A stretch of 64,000 bases of DNA from Arthrobacter alkaliphilus (GTDB lineage Bacteria > Actinomycetota > Actinomycetes > Actinomycetales > Micrococcaceae). Under the pieces are notes generated by a model. The model had not been told where the DNA came from. It saw nothing but the letters and a program-made list of their open reading frames with translations, and made no database searches. Below are positions 62,979 through 64,000 of the stretch, piece after piece. Position numbers and translations under genes: made by a program. The stretch's first letter is position 1. Each line of letters opens with the position of its first letter. The stretch spans positions 6,253-70,252 of the forward strand of contig NZ_JAKEEC010000006.1 of NCBI RefSeq assembly GCF_021483235.1, written 5' to 3'.

Positions 62979-64000
62979 ATGAGTATGAGCAGACCAACGG
63001 CCACCGAGAGCGAGGCCCCGCTCCCGCCGCCAGGGCGCAGCAGGAGGGCATGGTCCGCGATTCTGGGAGCAGGATTACTCATTGTCGGGTCAGCATGCAC
63101 AGGGCCACCACCGGCTCCGGCAGCGCAATCCTCCAGCGCCGACGGTTCCAGTTCCACAGGGGACCTTTCAGCCGTGCCGGGGATCGTGAGAGAAGTCGAG
63201 CCTTCTGTAGTAACGATTCAGACCTCCGGCGGCATTGGCAGCGGCGTGGTCTACCGGAGTGATGGCACCATCGTCACCGACGCCCACGTCGTGGAGGACC
63301 AGCAAAAGAAGCCGTTCAAGACTGTCCAGATCCACTTCGCGGACGGATCCCAGGCGGTAGCCACCGTCGTCGGTGTCGACGACCCCACCGACGTGGCAGT
63401 GGTGAAAGCTGACCGCAACAACCTCCCGGCCGCCAGGTTTCCGACAACGCTTCCGATAGTTGGACAGCTGGCGGTTGTCATTGGCAGTCCGCTGGGGCTG
63501 GAAGAAACCGTCACGGCCGGCATCATTTCCGCCCTCCACCGCAATATGCCACCGTCGGAGGGTTCGCCGGGACTTATCGACCTCATCCAGACCGACGCGC
63601 CTATCTCCCCGGGCAATTCGGGCGGAGCAGTGGTCAACAGCAAATCCGAGATCATCGGGCTCTCAGAAGCCTATCTGCCGCCCAGCTCAGGGGCCGTGTC
63701 GATCGGGTTCGTGACCCCCGCCGCGACGGTGACCGACGTCGCGGACCAGATACTGAAGAGCGGCGTGGCCGCGCATGCCGTCCTTGGGATTATTCCGACC
63801 GACATTTCCCCTGAGGTGGCAAGCCGCTTGAGTCTTCCCAGAACGTCTGGCGCGCTGGTTATCGAAGTTGCCCAAGGCGGACCGGCAGCCAAGGCGGGGC
63901 TGCAGCCAGGAGACATCATCGTCCAGTTTGACGGACAAAAAATCGCCAATGTGACCGACCTTCTGGCGGCCATACGCAAGAAAGAACCGGGACAGCAGTC
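62979..64000 (+). CDS. HtrA/DegP-like serine protease with PDZ domain (partial, runs off the window)
   Basis: The first 340 residues of a trypsin-like HtrA protease; the gene continues past 64000. ATG at 62979 (or 62985) precedes a basic N-terminus and a hydrophobic stretch ending VGSACTG, a possible but atypical lipobox, so the product is exported or membrane-anchored. The catalytic triad is visible: His103 (TDAHVV), Asp138 (DPTDVAVV) and Ser214 (SPGNSGGAVV). A PDZ domain starts near residue 260 (VLGIIPTDISPEVA; GGPAAKAGLQPGDIIVQFDG). It likely degrades or refolds damaged envelope proteins, in keeping with the nearby chaperone operon. Confidence 0.9.
   Translation, partial: MSMSRPTATESEAPLPPPGRSRRAWSAILGAGLLIVGSACTGPPPAPAAQSSSADGSSSTGDLSAVPGIVREVEPSVVTIQTSGGIGSGVVYRSDGTIVTDAHVVEDQQKKPFKTVQIHFADGSQAVATVVGVDDPTDVAVVKADRNNLPAARFPTTLPIVGQLAVVIGSPLGLEETVTAGIISALHRNMPPSEGSPGLIDLIQTDAPISPGNSGGAVVNSKSEIIGLSEAYLPPSSGAVSIGFVTPAATVTDVADQILKSGVAAHAVLGIIPTDISPEVASRLSLPRTSGALVIEVAQGGPAAKAGLQPGDIIVQFDGQKIANVTDLLAAIRKKEPGQQ

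Overview
The window is high-GC Gram-positive DNA. Several traits point to an actinobacterium of the Arthrobacter/Pseudarthrobacter type: many ATGA stop/start overlaps, frequent GTG starts, apparent leaderless promoters (a -10 box 6-7 nt before the start codon), an Rv2629-like protein, a CtpI-type P-type ATPase, and a dnaK-grpE-dnaJ-clpB stress operon. The genus is inferred from gene content and style, not from a marker gene. I see no rRNA, tRNA, CRISPR array or insertion sequence.

Layout. (1) 1-2.3 kb: a sugar ABC-transporter lipoprotein divergent from a DgoR-like GntR regulator. (2) 2.3-17 kb: two adjacent 2-hydroxyacid systems. The first is a glc-like operon (permease, FAD oxidase, malate synthase G, GlcG). 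The second is lutABC with its FadR-type regulator, divergent from a second permease and a fused FAD/Fe-S dehydrogenase. The two share an 11-bp operator, TGG(A/T)CNNACCA, present four times before the glc-like operon and three times between lutA and the second permease. (3) 17-24 kb: an HD-domain/LuxR protein, an alpha/beta hydrolase, a second LuxR protein, a flavin monooxygenase, and a TetR/DUF4386 pair with twin palindromic operators. (4) 24-35 kb: an OFA-type MFS carrier with an ATGA-coupled 48-residue membrane protein, then a minus-strand catabolic operon (hydratase, acylating aldehyde dehydrogenase, aldolase, decarboxylase, Cys-less CMD protein, extradiol dioxygenase, TIM-barrel protein, type II dehydroquinase) with a divergent IclR regulator. 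An MHS-type symporter follows a broken shikimate/quinate dehydrogenase. (5) 35-44.4 kb: a stress/dormancy-like island. A 1492-residue P-type ATPase is bracketed by four small membrane proteins sharing a Gly-x-x-Glu-Trp-Pro-type core; an Rv2629-like protein and a DUF1931 histone-fold protein lie nearby. (6) 44.4-52.4 kb: a 5-oxoproline cluster (pxpA, fused pxpBC, biotin carboxylase/carrier fusion, GntR regulator, DUF969, DUF979, DUF2891) with the same TTGTTCAACAA palindrome at both ends. (7) 52.4-54 kb: an ECF sigma factor with a membrane partner. (8) 54-61 kb: dnaK-grpE-dnaJ(cbpA type)-cbpM-clpB-trxC. (9) 61-64 kb: a PucR-type regulator and the start of an HtrA-like protease that runs off the window.

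The regions most worth following up are: the ATPase whose N-terminal half looks like a degenerate second P-type ATPase core, together with its symmetrical set of small membrane proteins; the operon that may join dehydroquinate breakdown to meta ring cleavage; and the shared operators that tie together the two hydroxyacid systems and the oxoproline cluster.
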